64,000 nt of DNA from Promethearchaeota archaeon. GTDB taxonomy: Archaea > Asgardarchaeota > Lokiarchaeia > Sigyniarchaeales > SOKP01. Location: positions 89,623 to 153,622 of the forward strand of contig JALGVJ010000003.1 of assembly GCA_029838195.1 (NCBI GenBank), given 5' to 3'. The position numbers and the translations under genes were made by a program. The notes under the pieces were generated by a model. That model saw nothing but the letters and a program-made list of their open reading frames with translations, was not told the origin of the DNA and did not search any database. Positions 17,066 through 27,300 of the stretch are shown piece after piece (within the stretch, counting starts at the first letter, position 1; each line of letters begins with the position of its first letter).

Positions 17066-18820
17066 TTAAACATGAGATACTTCTTTTTGCAAGGTCTCTG
17101 GACCTTGTTTCATTCTCTTTTTAAATTTTCGCAATAACGAGGAGAATTTAAGAGGTTTTCCTTTAAAATTAAGTTCTGCTAATGCTTGATCTTGATAGGC
17201 ATGAAATAGATCACTAGAGAGGCGTTCCCAAGCTCTACAAATTTCAAGAGTCTCCTCATCATTCCTCAATAAACTATCATGAGCCATGATCCGGGAGAAT
17301 TCTGCTGCTAAAGGCTCAATTACATCGGGACTAGCACCCTCAAGTAGATCCCGGCAAAAATCTCCTGCAGAATACCACTCTTTTACTCTTTGAAAGTCTC
17401 TATGAATTTGTGTCAGTAGTACATTTTTAGGACCTTCCCAAAGTTCCATGATTAAAGAATCACGATGAAAGCGTGGAAAAGATAAGAAATCTTCCATGAT
17501 TCCATGACCGCCAAAAAATGATATTGCTTTTCTAATCATCGCAGGAGCATCATCCGCCACCACGATTTTTTGTAACATGACTAATTCGCGCAATCGGAAC
17601 CTTCTCTTCCGTTCCTCTAAATTTTCAATCTTTAGAAGGTCACGAATTCCAGCGATTAATTCCTCACCAAAATGAATATATTCAGAGTAAACTTTAAATG
17701 CACCTGCTGCTGCTCTCATGGCTTGATGGTTTAAATCATTAATGTGATTAATCATCATGGGAAAATTTGCGATGGGTACACCAAAAGCGGTGCGAAATTG
17801 CGCATATAAATTAGCTTCTCTTGCTATCCTCATACCAGCAGAAGCCATGCCTAAAGCGACGTGTAATCGTGAGAGAGATAGCACTATCCCTACGATATTT
17901 GCCAATCCTTTTTCGAGAGGGCCGATGGGATAAGCTACAGCACCATTATAAGTTATTTCTGCCGTGGGTAGTTCAGAAGTGCCTAATTTAACCTTTAACC
18001 TATCAATCGTGTAAGAATTTCTTATCTCTTTTTCTTTATTTCCCGGCAACCAAGAGGGAACAAGAAAAGCTGCGACTCTGGTAGATGAGGTCGTGTTTTT
18101 GGGTTTTGCCGTGACAATGGCATGATCGGCGTGCGTTGCCGAACAGAAGAACTTTTTTCCATAGATACGCCAACAATTAGAATATCTATCTTCTTTTGGT
18201 TCTTTTTCAAAGACGGCTTCGACTAAATTAGCAGGAACATCACTTCCTCCTTGGATCTCGCTCACGAACTGGGCTCCTATCTTATATTCTCCTCCCCTTC
18301 CATCTCTTATTTCTTCTAAGATCTTGAGGGCTTCAGGTTCTAATTCCTTTTCATATTTCTCTAATAATTTCCACATGCCATGAGTACACGCTATCGGGCA
18401 CATGACACCTGCTTCTGAGTTTTGGTATAACAAAAATAATTTACAAAACCGGCTCCAAGGGGTATTTCGAGCCGGATCAAAGAGCCCGAGACTAAAAATT
18501 TCTTTTTCAAGAATTTCTGTTTCATGACATCTTTCAATTTTATCAATTCGATGGTTATGAGCGTCAAAATGTTTAACTCGTGTAACCTTAATTCGGTTTT
18601 CTAAAGAATTTGCAGCGTCCGCTAGATCTCTAAAACGATACGATACATAGTCAGAAAGTGCCATTAGATCTCGATTAATTGTTTCGAATTCATCGCCCGT
18701 ATAATGTTTTATCAGAGCTTGAAAGAACTTGTCATCTTTATAATAATTTAATGAATCACGAACCAATAAATAATCATCAAATGAGTATGGATTATCCCGA
18801 TTTCCTTCTAAATTGCTCAT
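17066..18820 (-). CDS. Acyl-CoA dehydrogenase family protein
   Basis: This 584-residue protein has the acyl-CoA dehydrogenase core between residues about 130 and 480. It includes CPIACTHGMW, the FAD-site QFVSEIQGGSDVPAN, IYGKKFFCSATHADHAIVTAKP, the FGVPIANFPMMINHINDL helix, and GGHGIMEDF with IMELWEGPKNV carrying the likely base Glu. The ELWEGPKNV form and the extra C-terminal helices resemble the AidB/FadE-like branch rather than the short soluble type. It probably oxidises an acyl-CoA with electrons passed to ETF. A GGAAGGT ribosome binding site precedes the ATG. No ETF genes are nearby. Confidence 0.88.
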   Translation of the reverse strand: MSNLEGNRDNPYSFDDYLLVRDSLNYYKDDKFFQALIKHYTGDEFETINRDLMALSDYVSYRFRDLADAANSLENRIKVTRVKHFDAHNHRIDKIERCHETEILEKEIFSLGLFDPARNTPWSRFCKLFLLYQNSEAGVMCPIACTHGMWKLLEKYEKELEPEALKILEEIRDGRGGEYKIGAQFVSEIQGGSDVPANLVEAVFEKEPKEDRYSNCWRIYGKKFFCSATHADHAIVTAKPKNTTSSTRVAAFLVPSWLPGNKEKEIRNSYTIDRLKVKLGTSELPTAEITYNGAVAYPIGPLEKGLANIVGIVLSLSRLHVALGMASAGMRIAREANLYAQFRTAFGVPIANFPMMINHINDLNHQAMRAAAGAFKVYSEYIHFGEELIAGIRDLLKIENLEERKRRFRLRELVMLQKIVVADDAPAMIRKAISFFGGHGIMEDFLSFPRFHRDSLIMELWEGPKNVLLTQIHRDFQRVKEWYSAGDFCRDLLEGASPDVIEPLAAEFSRIMAHDSLLRNDEETLEICRAWERLSSDLFHAYQDQALAELNFKGKPLKFSSLLRKFKKRMKQGPETLQKEVSHV

Positions 18821-19034
18821 TTTTTATACCTTCCCGTGCTTCAATGAATATATGATTTAATTAAAAAAAAAATTGAAACATGATCTATAATGCGTTGGCT
18901 TCTTTTAAAAATTTTGACTCATGTTCCAGAAAATAGAAATGATTTACAAGAGAGATGTTAATGATTATTAGCTCATGGTAATAAAAGAAGGTGAGATACG
19001 TTTTTCAAATCATGCCAATAATGTACTTACTTAT

Positions 19035-19904
19035 TTATTCTTCGACTTCTTCCTCGACTTCTTCCTCGACTTCTTCCTCGACTTCTTCCTCGACTTCTTC
19101 CTCGATTTCTTCTTCCAATTCTTCTTCAAGTACCTCTTCTTTTATTTCTTCTTCTTTTTCGGTTTTTGATGTCGCCTCAGCGATTTTTTTTACATTTATT
19201 CTTTCGGTTCTGCGGATTTCAGATTTTCTTGATCTCTTTACTTCTATTTCTACAATATCGTATTCGTTATCGGGTACTTCTTTATCTTCGCCCCCTTCCG
19301 GAATAGCGATAAGCTTGCTTTTTATAACTGTACAGCTTGATACAGGATAAATAGTTTTCACGACACGGGTGATTTGGTTTTCAAATTCTCCCTTTATCAT
19401 TCCATTAATAAATTTTTCATGGTTAAGGGATTTAGCAAATTCTTTCATTATCTCCGACATGATTTTTCTAATCAAAATTTGTTGAGAGGAGCGAGCCCGT
19501 CTAATGGTAACACATACTACCGTTATTCGAAACACGTATCCATCTTTAGTAGTCAAGTTCAAAATAGTAGAGATTTTAGATACGCCTCGTCCTACGATGC
19601 TTCGGACATAATCTGTGGTGTAGGAATGTCCAATGAAGATAGAATTGCATTTTTTAGCTTCTACATTTACGTCAACGATTTTAAACTTTAATTTCAAGTT
19701 AATATCATTAAAATCGTTAGTAAAATCGTATAATAAGACTTCTATCGTTCTTCCTACCACGTTTTTTTCGTTTCCAATGATATCACCTAATTCTTGGTAA
19801 TTAAAGTTTTTAGGAGCTATGACCGTATACCAATTTTTATCTTTATAAGATACTTTTTTAGCCTTCGGCTTCTTTTTCTTACCTTTTTTTAATTTTTGAC
19901 TCAT
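19035..19904 (-). CDS. rps3ae: Ribosomal protein eS1 (S3Ae) with acidic repeat tail
   Basis: This 289-residue protein is the archaeal/eukaryotic small-subunit protein eS1. It starts with basic KKGKKKKPKAKK, then WYTVIAPKNFNYQELG and GRTIEVLLYDFTND. It continues with GHSYTTDYVRSIVGRGVSKI and VVCVTIRRARSSQ, and the KTIYPVSSCTVIKSKLIAIPEG region. From about residue 250 it carries a tail almost entirely of Glu and Val (units of EEVEEEV), absent from most archaeal eS1. The tail is encoded by a tandem DNA repeat. It is 50 bases downstream of the uS15 gene on the same strand, forming a ribosomal operon. Confidence 0.95.
   Translation of the reverse strand: MSQKLKKGKKKKPKAKKVSYKDKNWYTVIAPKNFNYQELGDIIGNEKNVVGRTIEVLLYDFTNDFNDINLKLKFKIVDVNVEAKKCNSIFIGHSYTTDYVRSIVGRGVSKISTILNLTTKDGYVFRITVVCVTIRRARSSQQILIRKIMSEIMKEFAKSLNHEKFINGMIKGEFENQITRVVKTIYPVSSCTVIKSKLIAIPEGGEDKEVPDNEYDIVEIEVKRSRKSEIRRTERINVKKIAEATSKTEKEEEIKEEVLEEELEEEIEEEVEEEVEEEVEEEVEEEVEE
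19038..19110 (-). repeat. Tandem repeat encoding the Glu/Val tail of eS1
   Basis: The + strand reads repeated CTTCCTCGACTT units of 12 bases from about 19044 to 19105, translated on the minus strand as E-E-V-E. Because the unit is a multiple of three, copy-number change keeps frame. Confidence 0.8.
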
Positions 19905-19953
19905 GATAGTGTTTTCCTTTCATGTTTTCAATTAAGAAGCTTAAATTAATCAT

Positions 19954-20412
19954 TTATTTAGCTACGAGAGTTCTTACTTTCTCCACATCATACTTGAAAC
20001 TGGGATCTAAGACCTTTTTCTTCTTGTAATATTTTAGCAATCGATAAATTTTTGATTCCGTTCGATTTAATCCTTTTTTAGCTTCTAGATCTTTTTTGTT
20101 TTCTTCTAGATGTTTTCGAATATTCAACGCTTTTCGAATTAAATTGGCTAAATCTTCCGGCAAACTGCTAGAAACTCCGTGCTCTTCTAAAATTTGTTGG
20201 ATTTTTTTCCCGGTCACCACTTTAGTAAGGGGAATTCCATAGGAATCTCTCAAGATAATACCAATCATGGATTGAGAATATCCCTTTCTTGCTAATTTAA
20301 TAACGAGCTCTTCTACCTCTTCTGATGAATGCTCGATCCAAACGGGTTTTTCAAGTCTTGAAGGTCGAGTGGAGCCACTTTTTCCCTTTTTTCGTGAATG
20401 TAAGCGTGCCAT
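19954..20412 (-). CDS. rps15: Ribosomal protein uS15 (archaeal long form)
   Basis: This 152-residue protein has the archaeal/eukaryotic N-terminal extension MARLHSRKKGKSGSTRP and then VEELVIKLARKGYSQSMIGIILRDSYGIP, a segment that bacteria lack. The S15 core follows (LIRKALNIRKHLEENKKD, then LNRTESKIYRLLKYYKKKKVLD). It binds 16S rRNA in the small-subunit platform. It is the first gene of an S15-eS1 pair and is divergent from the Ham1-like gene across 223 bases. Confidence 0.96.
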   Translation of the reverse strand: MARLHSRKKGKSGSTRPSRLEKPVWIEHSSEEVEELVIKLARKGYSQSMIGIILRDSYGIPLTKVVTGKKIQQILEEHGVSSSLPEDLANLIRKALNIRKHLEENKKDLEAKKGLNRTESKIYRLLKYYKKKKVLDPSFKYDVEKVRTLVAK

Positions 20413-20635
20413 AATACATCTATTGATAAATACATAAACTCTTCTTACAAGATTACAAGTTATATAATGAATAATAAAGGAAAATAAATAAAATTTTTGA
20501 ATTTAGAAAGAAACAACCGATAAATGAAGATTAGATTAAAATACATGGTTTTATATGAATGATTTTTGAGAGAAACAAATAAAAATTTTCACTCATTTTT
20601 GTTATTTCTTTATTAATTTTAGTTCATTATTATCC

Positions 20636-21241
20636 ATGAGATATGATATGGGAAATAACGCACATGAAAAAAAAATATATTTAATAACCGGAAATCCTCA
20701 TAAATTCGAAGAAATTAATGCACTTTTCAAGAACCATTTCCTTAATTATAAATTAGAATTAAAAAATGCTCATCCCATAGAAATTCAAGCAGATGACCTC
20801 GTAGAGGTTGCTCTTTTTAAATTAAATTCGATTAAAGATAAAATTAATGATTCTTGTTTCGTAGAAGATGCTGGATTTTTTATCGATCATCCTCTCCAAG
20901 GGTTTCCGGGAGTATATTCATCCCACGTCTTTAAAAAAATAGGAAATCAAGGCATTCTAAAATTAATTGATGACCCTTCTCGAAGCCGAGCACGATTTAA
21001 AGCAGTAATTGCTCTCTACTTCAAACCTCACGATAAAGTTTATGTGTTTGAAGGGGAAGTACTGGGAAAGGTTGCAGCAAAAATTAGGGGCTCTCAGGGA
21101 TTTGGATATGATCCCATTTTCATTCCAAATGCCATGCCTCATAAAACTTTTGGGGAATTAACTAAAGAAGAAAAAAATAATCTTTCTCATAGGGCCATGG
21201 CAATAAAAAAATTAATAGATTTTTTAAAAAAAAATCCGTGA
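20636..21241 (+). CDS. rdgB: XTP/dITP pyrophosphatase (Ham1/RdgB family)
   Basis: This 201-residue protein starts with IYLITGNPHKFEEINALF, the phosphate-binding signature of Ham1-type nucleotide pyrophosphatases. It has SCFVEDAGFFIDHP, the loop GFPGVYSSHVFKKIG, EGEVLGKVAAKIRG, and the GFGYDPIFIP motif. It also has the closing EEKNNLSHRAMAIKKL. It hydrolyses non-canonical purine triphosphates to monophosphates and so prevents their entry into DNA and RNA. Archaeal family members are about 185-200 residues, so the length is normal. The start at 20636 is chosen because it is the first ATG after a stop; the ATG at 20648 is an alternative. Confidence 0.93.
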   Translation: MRYDMGNNAHEKKIYLITGNPHKFEEINALFKNHFLNYKLELKNAHPIEIQADDLVEVALFKLNSIKDKINDSCFVEDAGFFIDHPLQGFPGVYSSHVFKKIGNQGILKLIDDPSRSRARFKAVIALYFKPHDKVYVFEGEVLGKVAAKIRGSQGFGYDPIFIPNAMPHKTFGELTKEEKNNLSHRAMAIKKLIDFLKKNP

Positions 21242-21251
21242 AAAAAAAAAA

Positions 21252-24239
21252 TTAAAATGTCTGTCGGAAGATCTCCATGATAGACACGCGGGAAATCCGA
21301 AAGAGGATGATATACATGAAAATAATTCCCACGGAAATCGAAATTAAAAACACCCGTAATAAAGTCCCCCAATTAAGCGTGAATACAACGGGCATTTCAG
21401 TGAGAATGCTAATATTTGTCTCCATGAGGTAAGCGCTGTAGCTTCCAATAATTGTTCCCATTATTCCGGAAGAGATCATCAATAGCATGCTTTCTATCAA
21501 AAACATATTTCTTACTTGTCCTGTCTTCATTCCCATGGATCTCAAGATTCCAATTTCAAATTTTCTCTCCAAAAATACGGCATACATTGAACTAACTAAG
21601 CCAAAAATACAAATAACGATGGTAAACATCAAGATAAATTCAAATAGAATGCTCCTTTTTTCATACATTTCACTCACGAACTTCACCTTGGAAATCACGT
21701 CATCCAAGATGAATTTTTTGTTATTGAACCGCACTCGAATATCGTTAATGGTTTCATCTATATTCTTTTCAGAAGTATCTCGCAAGTTAATGTAAATTTT
21801 ATCAATGACCATGTTAGGCTCTCCGGCACTTTCAACATCCATGAACTCAATATACGTTTCTTGAGAAACCATTACACCCCCTCCATTAGCAGAAAATTGA
21901 CTGCTCCTAAAATTGAAAAAGCCCGGAATTCCTCCCGCAATGCCTACTACGGTGAAAAGCGTGACATTACCCGGATCGTTTTCCACTTGAGGGTTGTAAA
22001 ACGTCAGTCGTACTTGTTCTCCCACATCTCGAATTCCTAACACGTCGGCAATGGATTTCGCGATGATGCATGTTCTATTTCCCTTAAATAATTGAGTAAA
22101 GGAATAATTAAATCCACTATTCGGACTACTCCAAATGATCAAATCGCGATCTATTAATTGGGGAAAATTCTCATCAATGCCGATGAATCCGGCATCCAAC
22201 GTGTCATGACCGGCAATATCTGAAATTTCCGTTTCATATTTAATTTGTCGTTCTTGCGAATAAAATGAGATCAAGGAGGTGATCTGATTCTCACTTTCGC
22301 TATCTTCCTCAAATCCTATCCCTTCTTCTCCTGCTGAAAAGAGAACGGAAATTGCAGCTGTAATATCAATGGTATTAGATATGGAGGTGGCTGTTTTATC
22401 AATTCCCACGAATTCTTGTTTCAATTGTTCATACATGGCTAAATCTACGTGAGAATTATCGTTCACACTTCCTTGATTAATGAGCACCAAATCTGAAGCA
22501 TATTGAAATTCTAAATTCATGGCTAAATGTTCGGAGGACATTTGAGAATAGGTGGTAATGAAGAATATAAAACTAAAGCTGATGGCAAACATCACCGTAG
22601 TACTTGTATTGCGGCGTCTATTGCGTTTCAAGGAAATATTAATGATGTTCGCATATTTTTTTATAAAAGGTGAGATCAATTTTAAAAAGAATTGCTGGAT
22701 CAATGGTATTATTGCTACGGAAGCAAACACCATGCCAATGAGAATTGCTGAAAGGAGTCCAATGAATAACCCGGAAATCACCATCATGTCTCCCGTCATG
22801 AACACGTTCGGCAGCATGACAAAAATAACCATTCCAATAGTTGCAACGGATACACCCACCAAAAAACTCTTAATATTCGCGCTACCCTCTTTTTTGACTT
22901 CCCATCCTTCATCCTTGGTCCTAAATGGGGTAATCGATTTAATAATATCAATGCGAGCTGTCTTTACAGCAGGCAATAAAGCAATGACCAATGAAACAAG
23001 GCTGCCAATGGAAAAAGATAATATTATTGTTGCGGGTTTAATGATAAAAACAATTTCTGAAAATTCGAATTCAAATAAAGAAAAGAACACGCTTGCAATT
23101 GGGGGTGTAATGAAAAAGCTCACGATTATTCCTATCAATGATCCAAGGACGCCTATTAGAAAACCTTCAAATAGAACGATTTTAATGGGGAATCCCTTTT
23201 TGCCCCCTACGGTTCTAAGGATTCCAAACTCCCGCACGCGTTCTTCCGAAGAAGTGGATAAAATCGCATGAATTAAAATTCCGGTGATCAACATGGATAG
23301 AATGGTGACAAACCAAAATAGAATCGTGGAACTCATTAAAGTGAAATTACTACTTTCTAATTCCTCTAATTTTGGCATGGATACCGTATATTCATTAATA
23401 TCCAATCTTTCTTGAATATCTTCGCTAATGGCACGAAGTTTTCTCGTAGTTTCATCAAGATTGCTCGAATCGTAGATCAATTCGGGATTTTCTAAAGTAC
23501 CGTAGATAAAATTAATTTGTCCTTCTTTATCTAAAAATTTTTGAGCCTGTTCAACGGTAATTAAAATTAATGCGGTTTGAAATTCCATGAATTTTCTATC
23601 TTGCTCGCATATTTCGACTACAGTTAAATTTAATTCTTTCCGCCCATACTCCACATGGATGACATCTCCTCTTGAAACGTTAAGTAATTTAGCCACATTT
23701 CTCAAAATCACGCATTCTCCATCTGCAGGCTCTCCCATATATATTTCTTCTTTCTCTTCTGACGTTTCGTTGTAAACGATTAAATTTCCCATATGACCGT
23801 TCGCTGCTTCTTTTTTGAAATCTATCCCATACAACTGCAAAGAACCACTCGCATTCGTGTTTTCCGAAGAAGTCTGCACTAATTGAAGAATGCGTGGAAA
23901 CCATTCCTCCACGCCCTCGATATTACCAAGCTTCTGTTCTATTATGCTCTGGTCAAAATAGGGGTCAAACGTTAGATCTGTTGTTACTTGTTTGGATATC
24001 ATTATATCTCCCTCTCCCGTTGTGTTAGTTACTATTTGCATGTAGTTGTAATTAAGGGTGTCGTTGACCATACCTATTGAGGTCATGAGGCAAATGGAAA
24101 TGGCGATTCCAAAGATTCCGAATAAAGCCTTTGCCTTATCCCGTTTCATATCGAGGTAGGAATGTTTTATAAACTGCAGATTTATCCGTTTCCTTAACCA
24201 ATATATAAAGCTCCTGATATTCCAAGTTCTGCTTTTCAT
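21252..24239 (-). CDS. FtsX-type ABC permease, second of the operon
   Basis: This 995-residue permease is the last gene of the five-gene operon. Span 1 is near residues 40-58 (GIFGIAISICLMTSIGM). An extracellular domain of about 250 residues follows, and then the FtsX block with LSMLITGILIHAILSTSSEERVREFGILRTVGGKKGF and three spans up to about 430. A second half starts with spans near 460-520 and NRRRNTSTTVMFAISFSFIFF, then another extracellular domain (about 580-840). It closes with three spans and RKFEIGILRSMGMKTGQ. The duplicated FtsX layout of about ten spans is like MacB/LolCE pairs fused in one chain. It is probably driven by the ATPase at 36104. It starts 63 bases after the protease gene. 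Confidence 0.86.
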   Translation of the reverse strand: MKSRTWNIRSFIYWLRKRINLQFIKHSYLDMKRDKAKALFGIFGIAISICLMTSIGMVNDTLNYNYMQIVTNTTGEGDIMISKQVTTDLTFDPYFDQSIIEQKLGNIEGVEEWFPRILQLVQTSSENTNASGSLQLYGIDFKKEAANGHMGNLIVYNETSEEKEEIYMGEPADGECVILRNVAKLLNVSRGDVIHVEYGRKELNLTVVEICEQDRKFMEFQTALILITVEQAQKFLDKEGQINFIYGTLENPELIYDSSNLDETTRKLRAISEDIQERLDINEYTVSMPKLEELESSNFTLMSSTILFWFVTILSMLITGILIHAILSTSSEERVREFGILRTVGGKKGFPIKIVLFEGFLIGVLGSLIGIIVSFFITPPIASVFFSLFEFEFSEIVFIIKPATIILSFSIGSLVSLVIALLPAVKTARIDIIKSITPFRTKDEGWEVKKEGSANIKSFLVGVSVATIGMVIFVMLPNVFMTGDMMVISGLFIGLLSAILIGMVFASVAIIPLIQQFFLKLISPFIKKYANIINISLKRNRRRNTSTTVMFAISFSFIFFITTYSQMSSEHLAMNLEFQYASDLVLINQGSVNDNSHVDLAMYEQLKQEFVGIDKTATSISNTIDITAAISVLFSAGEEGIGFEEDSESENQITSLISFYSQERQIKYETEISDIAGHDTLDAGFIGIDENFPQLIDRDLIIWSSPNSGFNYSFTQLFKGNRTCIIAKSIADVLGIRDVGEQVRLTFYNPQVENDPGNVTLFTVVGIAGGIPGFFNFRSSQFSANGGGVMVSQETYIEFMDVESAGEPNMVIDKIYINLRDTSEKNIDETINDIRVRFNNKKFILDDVISKVKFVSEMYEKRSILFEFILMFTIVICIFGLVSSMYAVFLERKFEIGILRSMGMKTGQVRNMFLIESMLLMISSGIMGTIIGSYSAYLMETNISILTEMPVVFTLNWGTLLRVFLISISVGIIFMYIILFRISRVSIMEIFRQTF

Positions 24240-24302
24240 TTTCTTGTATTTTTTTCTATAAATTTTAATTTCTAAATTATTAAATAATTATTTTTAATGA
24301 AA

Positions 24303-27300
24303 TCATAAATCTAGTATGCTAAACTTTTTCTCAATGGATTTAAATTCTCGTAAAACTTTACCCTCTTTTTCTAATATTTGTTGAACCTCCGTTGGTTCTA
24401 ATCGAATTAATCTCACATCTTGGCATTTTGGACAGAAATAATCTTCTCTAGGCTCTTCTTCATGATACCAACGTTCGCAATTAAGACAGTAATAAGAAGC
24501 ATGAATTTGATCATGTCCACATTCCGGGCAAATGAGATCAAAACGATCTGAAACATACCATGTTTTACATAACTTGCAATGTAAGGTTAAAGGCCTTTTT
24601 AACTCCTCTTCGAGGGATAAATCTTTAATTTTTTTAAGAATGCTCTCTTTATCTCTTTTTGTAGTTCTTAGTTTTCCGGTTTTGATGAGTTTAAGTTTTT
24701 GGTACAAGAGTCCATTACGCTTCCTTGATATTAGAATCGTGCTAATGGAAATGATACCCGCTGCACCACCTAAGATTACCCAGGGACTCCATTGCATCAA
24801 ATTTATTAATAAATTATTGACTCGTGCCGTGACAGAAGCTTCTGCTCGATTATTTCCCTCATCAAATGCCACGATCAGGATGGTGTAATCGCCATCAGAA
24901 ACCTCAGTAGTGTCCCATTGATAAATAAGAATGCCCGTACTTTTATTATAGATTAATAATTCACTATCAATTCGCTCTTTATTAATATAAATATCGATTC
25001 TTTCTTCATCTATTTCTTTATCATCTGTAATGGTGGCGTTAATCGTGACATTTAAATTCACGATATCGTCCGTTTTTGGATTGTTGATAAAAATTTCAGG
25101 GGCATTAAAATCCGTGTCCCTATCATATCCAATATAAATATTTGAAAGGATCCAACCATATCCATAAGAAGTAACAACGTCATTTGATTTTAAAGTAAAC
25201 ATTATCATGATAACGTCATTGACGTATTTAGAAAGCTCAATTCTTTCGCTTCCTTCTAAATCTTCTGATTGATAGGTATATTCTTTTAAAACTTCCCAAG
25301 TCTCTCCATAATCCGTGGAAATGGAAACCATACATCTATCTAAGTCGTCATCATTAAGATTTGTCTCTTGTTGTAAGGAGATTTCGTAATCATATTCTAA
25401 ATACACATCGTGTTCATTTTGTAATTGGAGAGGCGGAATAATTAATTTCGCGTTCCAATTCGTACCATAAGCTCTATACGTTTCTCCAAATATCAGTCCT
25501 ATTCCACCATAAATAACGCTTTCTCCGCTATAATTCCCAACATGCCAAGTATTATCGCCCGCTAACCATGCAGTGGCTTGGTCTGGTTTGGGAGTTCCTG
25601 CCACGTAAAAATCGCTGATATCATCATTAGAATATTCTCGTCCCACGATGTTGCCTTGAATGGCAAGATTAAATTCTTGAGGGTTCGGATCGATGAATCC
25701 AATAAACTCATCTTCTCTGTTATACCATTCGGTTTTCACGTGATATTTTCCATCAAATGCATGAATTCTAAAGGATTTATTGGAGATATCATCAAGTGTT
25801 AAAGATCTTTTAAATAATATTCCTTTGTCATTAATCAGGTTAGAATCTCCTTCCCAATCACCATAAACATTGAACATCGTATAATTTTTTCCATTCATTT
25901 CTAAATAGACGTATTCCGGATACGAATTATCCTCATCATAATAATTAATCATGAAATCATAATTTTGAAATTCACTTCCACGGGAGGGCGATACTTCCAC
26001 GTCTGATAAGGACGGAGGATGAACATTTGTAAAGTTTTCAATTGCCGCGAAATCGAGCATGAATCCTCTATAGTTTATAGCATCATCATCATCATCTAAA
26101 TTGGTAACGAATCTGAACTGAACATAATAATCTTTATATTCCGTGAGGTTAAATTCAATAACGTGCCACTCAGTTTCTTCATTTGTAAAGGTTTTTAATA
26201 GGATCCAACCACTCCAATTTGCACTCATTTGTAATTGAATGCTATCTCCTTCACTAATGCTGGTTCTAATTCCAAATCGTATGAACGGTTGTACGTTATT
26301 GCCTAATTTTGTTAAATTAAAAATAGGACTAGTCAAATCTCCATCAGGATAGGGAATGGAGGGATGAACTACTTGATACGTGTATGATTCGGGTTTATCA
26401 TGATACTTGCCAAAATAAAGGGTTTTCCAATCCCCGTCATGTATTCGGGATCTATCATCATTTTCGTTGGTTTGAGTTAAGATACCCCAGCCGGTTCCAT
26501 CATGAGTCCATCCATTCAACCCATTATTAAATGAATGGAAATAAGGAAAGGATTTAGCGTTACTTGGAGGCGCAATCGTGATGTTAAGATATCCTTGAAG
26601 AGGATATCGAATTTTGAACCTTCCATCACTTGCATAAAAGAAATAACTATAGTTACCCGGCACTTCGAAGCGAATCGGTAATGTCGCATGAGTCACGCCC
26701 TTAGTATAATTGAATTGTAAAGGATTACCCTGAGGATAGAGCGTATAATTTCCTTTCCCCGCGATACTAACGTAGATATCTTGAGGGGCTACATTAGAAG
26801 TATCAAGATCAGTATAATTGATGAAAAAGAGATATCTATCAATCGTATAATTATTATCTTGCGGATTCCCTAAATATTCTTGATAACTAATAACCGTTGC
26901 ATTTTTTACCTGGTCATCACCATATTCAATCTCCGTGATATTGAAATAGGGAGCGTGTAAATTTGCAACTTTGGAGACCGTCAGATTAAATCCACTAGCT
27001 CCTGTTAAAGCTTTTATCGTGATGATACATTCGGTTTCATTTGGTCGCGGAATGAAATAAAAATAATCAAAATCCCCATAATATTTTTGAGAGGAGGCTA
27101 AAAGAATGGGCTCCCCGTTAGCGTCCGTTTCATTAGAAAATAAAAACATGTCAAAATCAGTCGGTTGAAAGAGACTTGCCGGCGTAATTTCCGTTAGATT
27201 AAACAGATATTGATTATTTGCGGCTAAACTGATACGGCGTGCAAAAACGTGTGCACCAAGAGGATCTTCTTGAGAACTTGTTAAATTCCCCGTGATAGAT

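Noticed and set aside
18975..19350. Plus-strand ORFs rich in Phe-Leu-Asp or Ser-Thr across the eS1 tail
   Set aside because: They are mirror products of the Glu/Val repeat on the other strand and have no ribosome binding site or family likeness.
22552..23271. A 239-residue plus-strand ORF inside the second permease gene
   Set aside because: It lies wholly antisense to a well-supported FtsX gene and has no recognisable fold.
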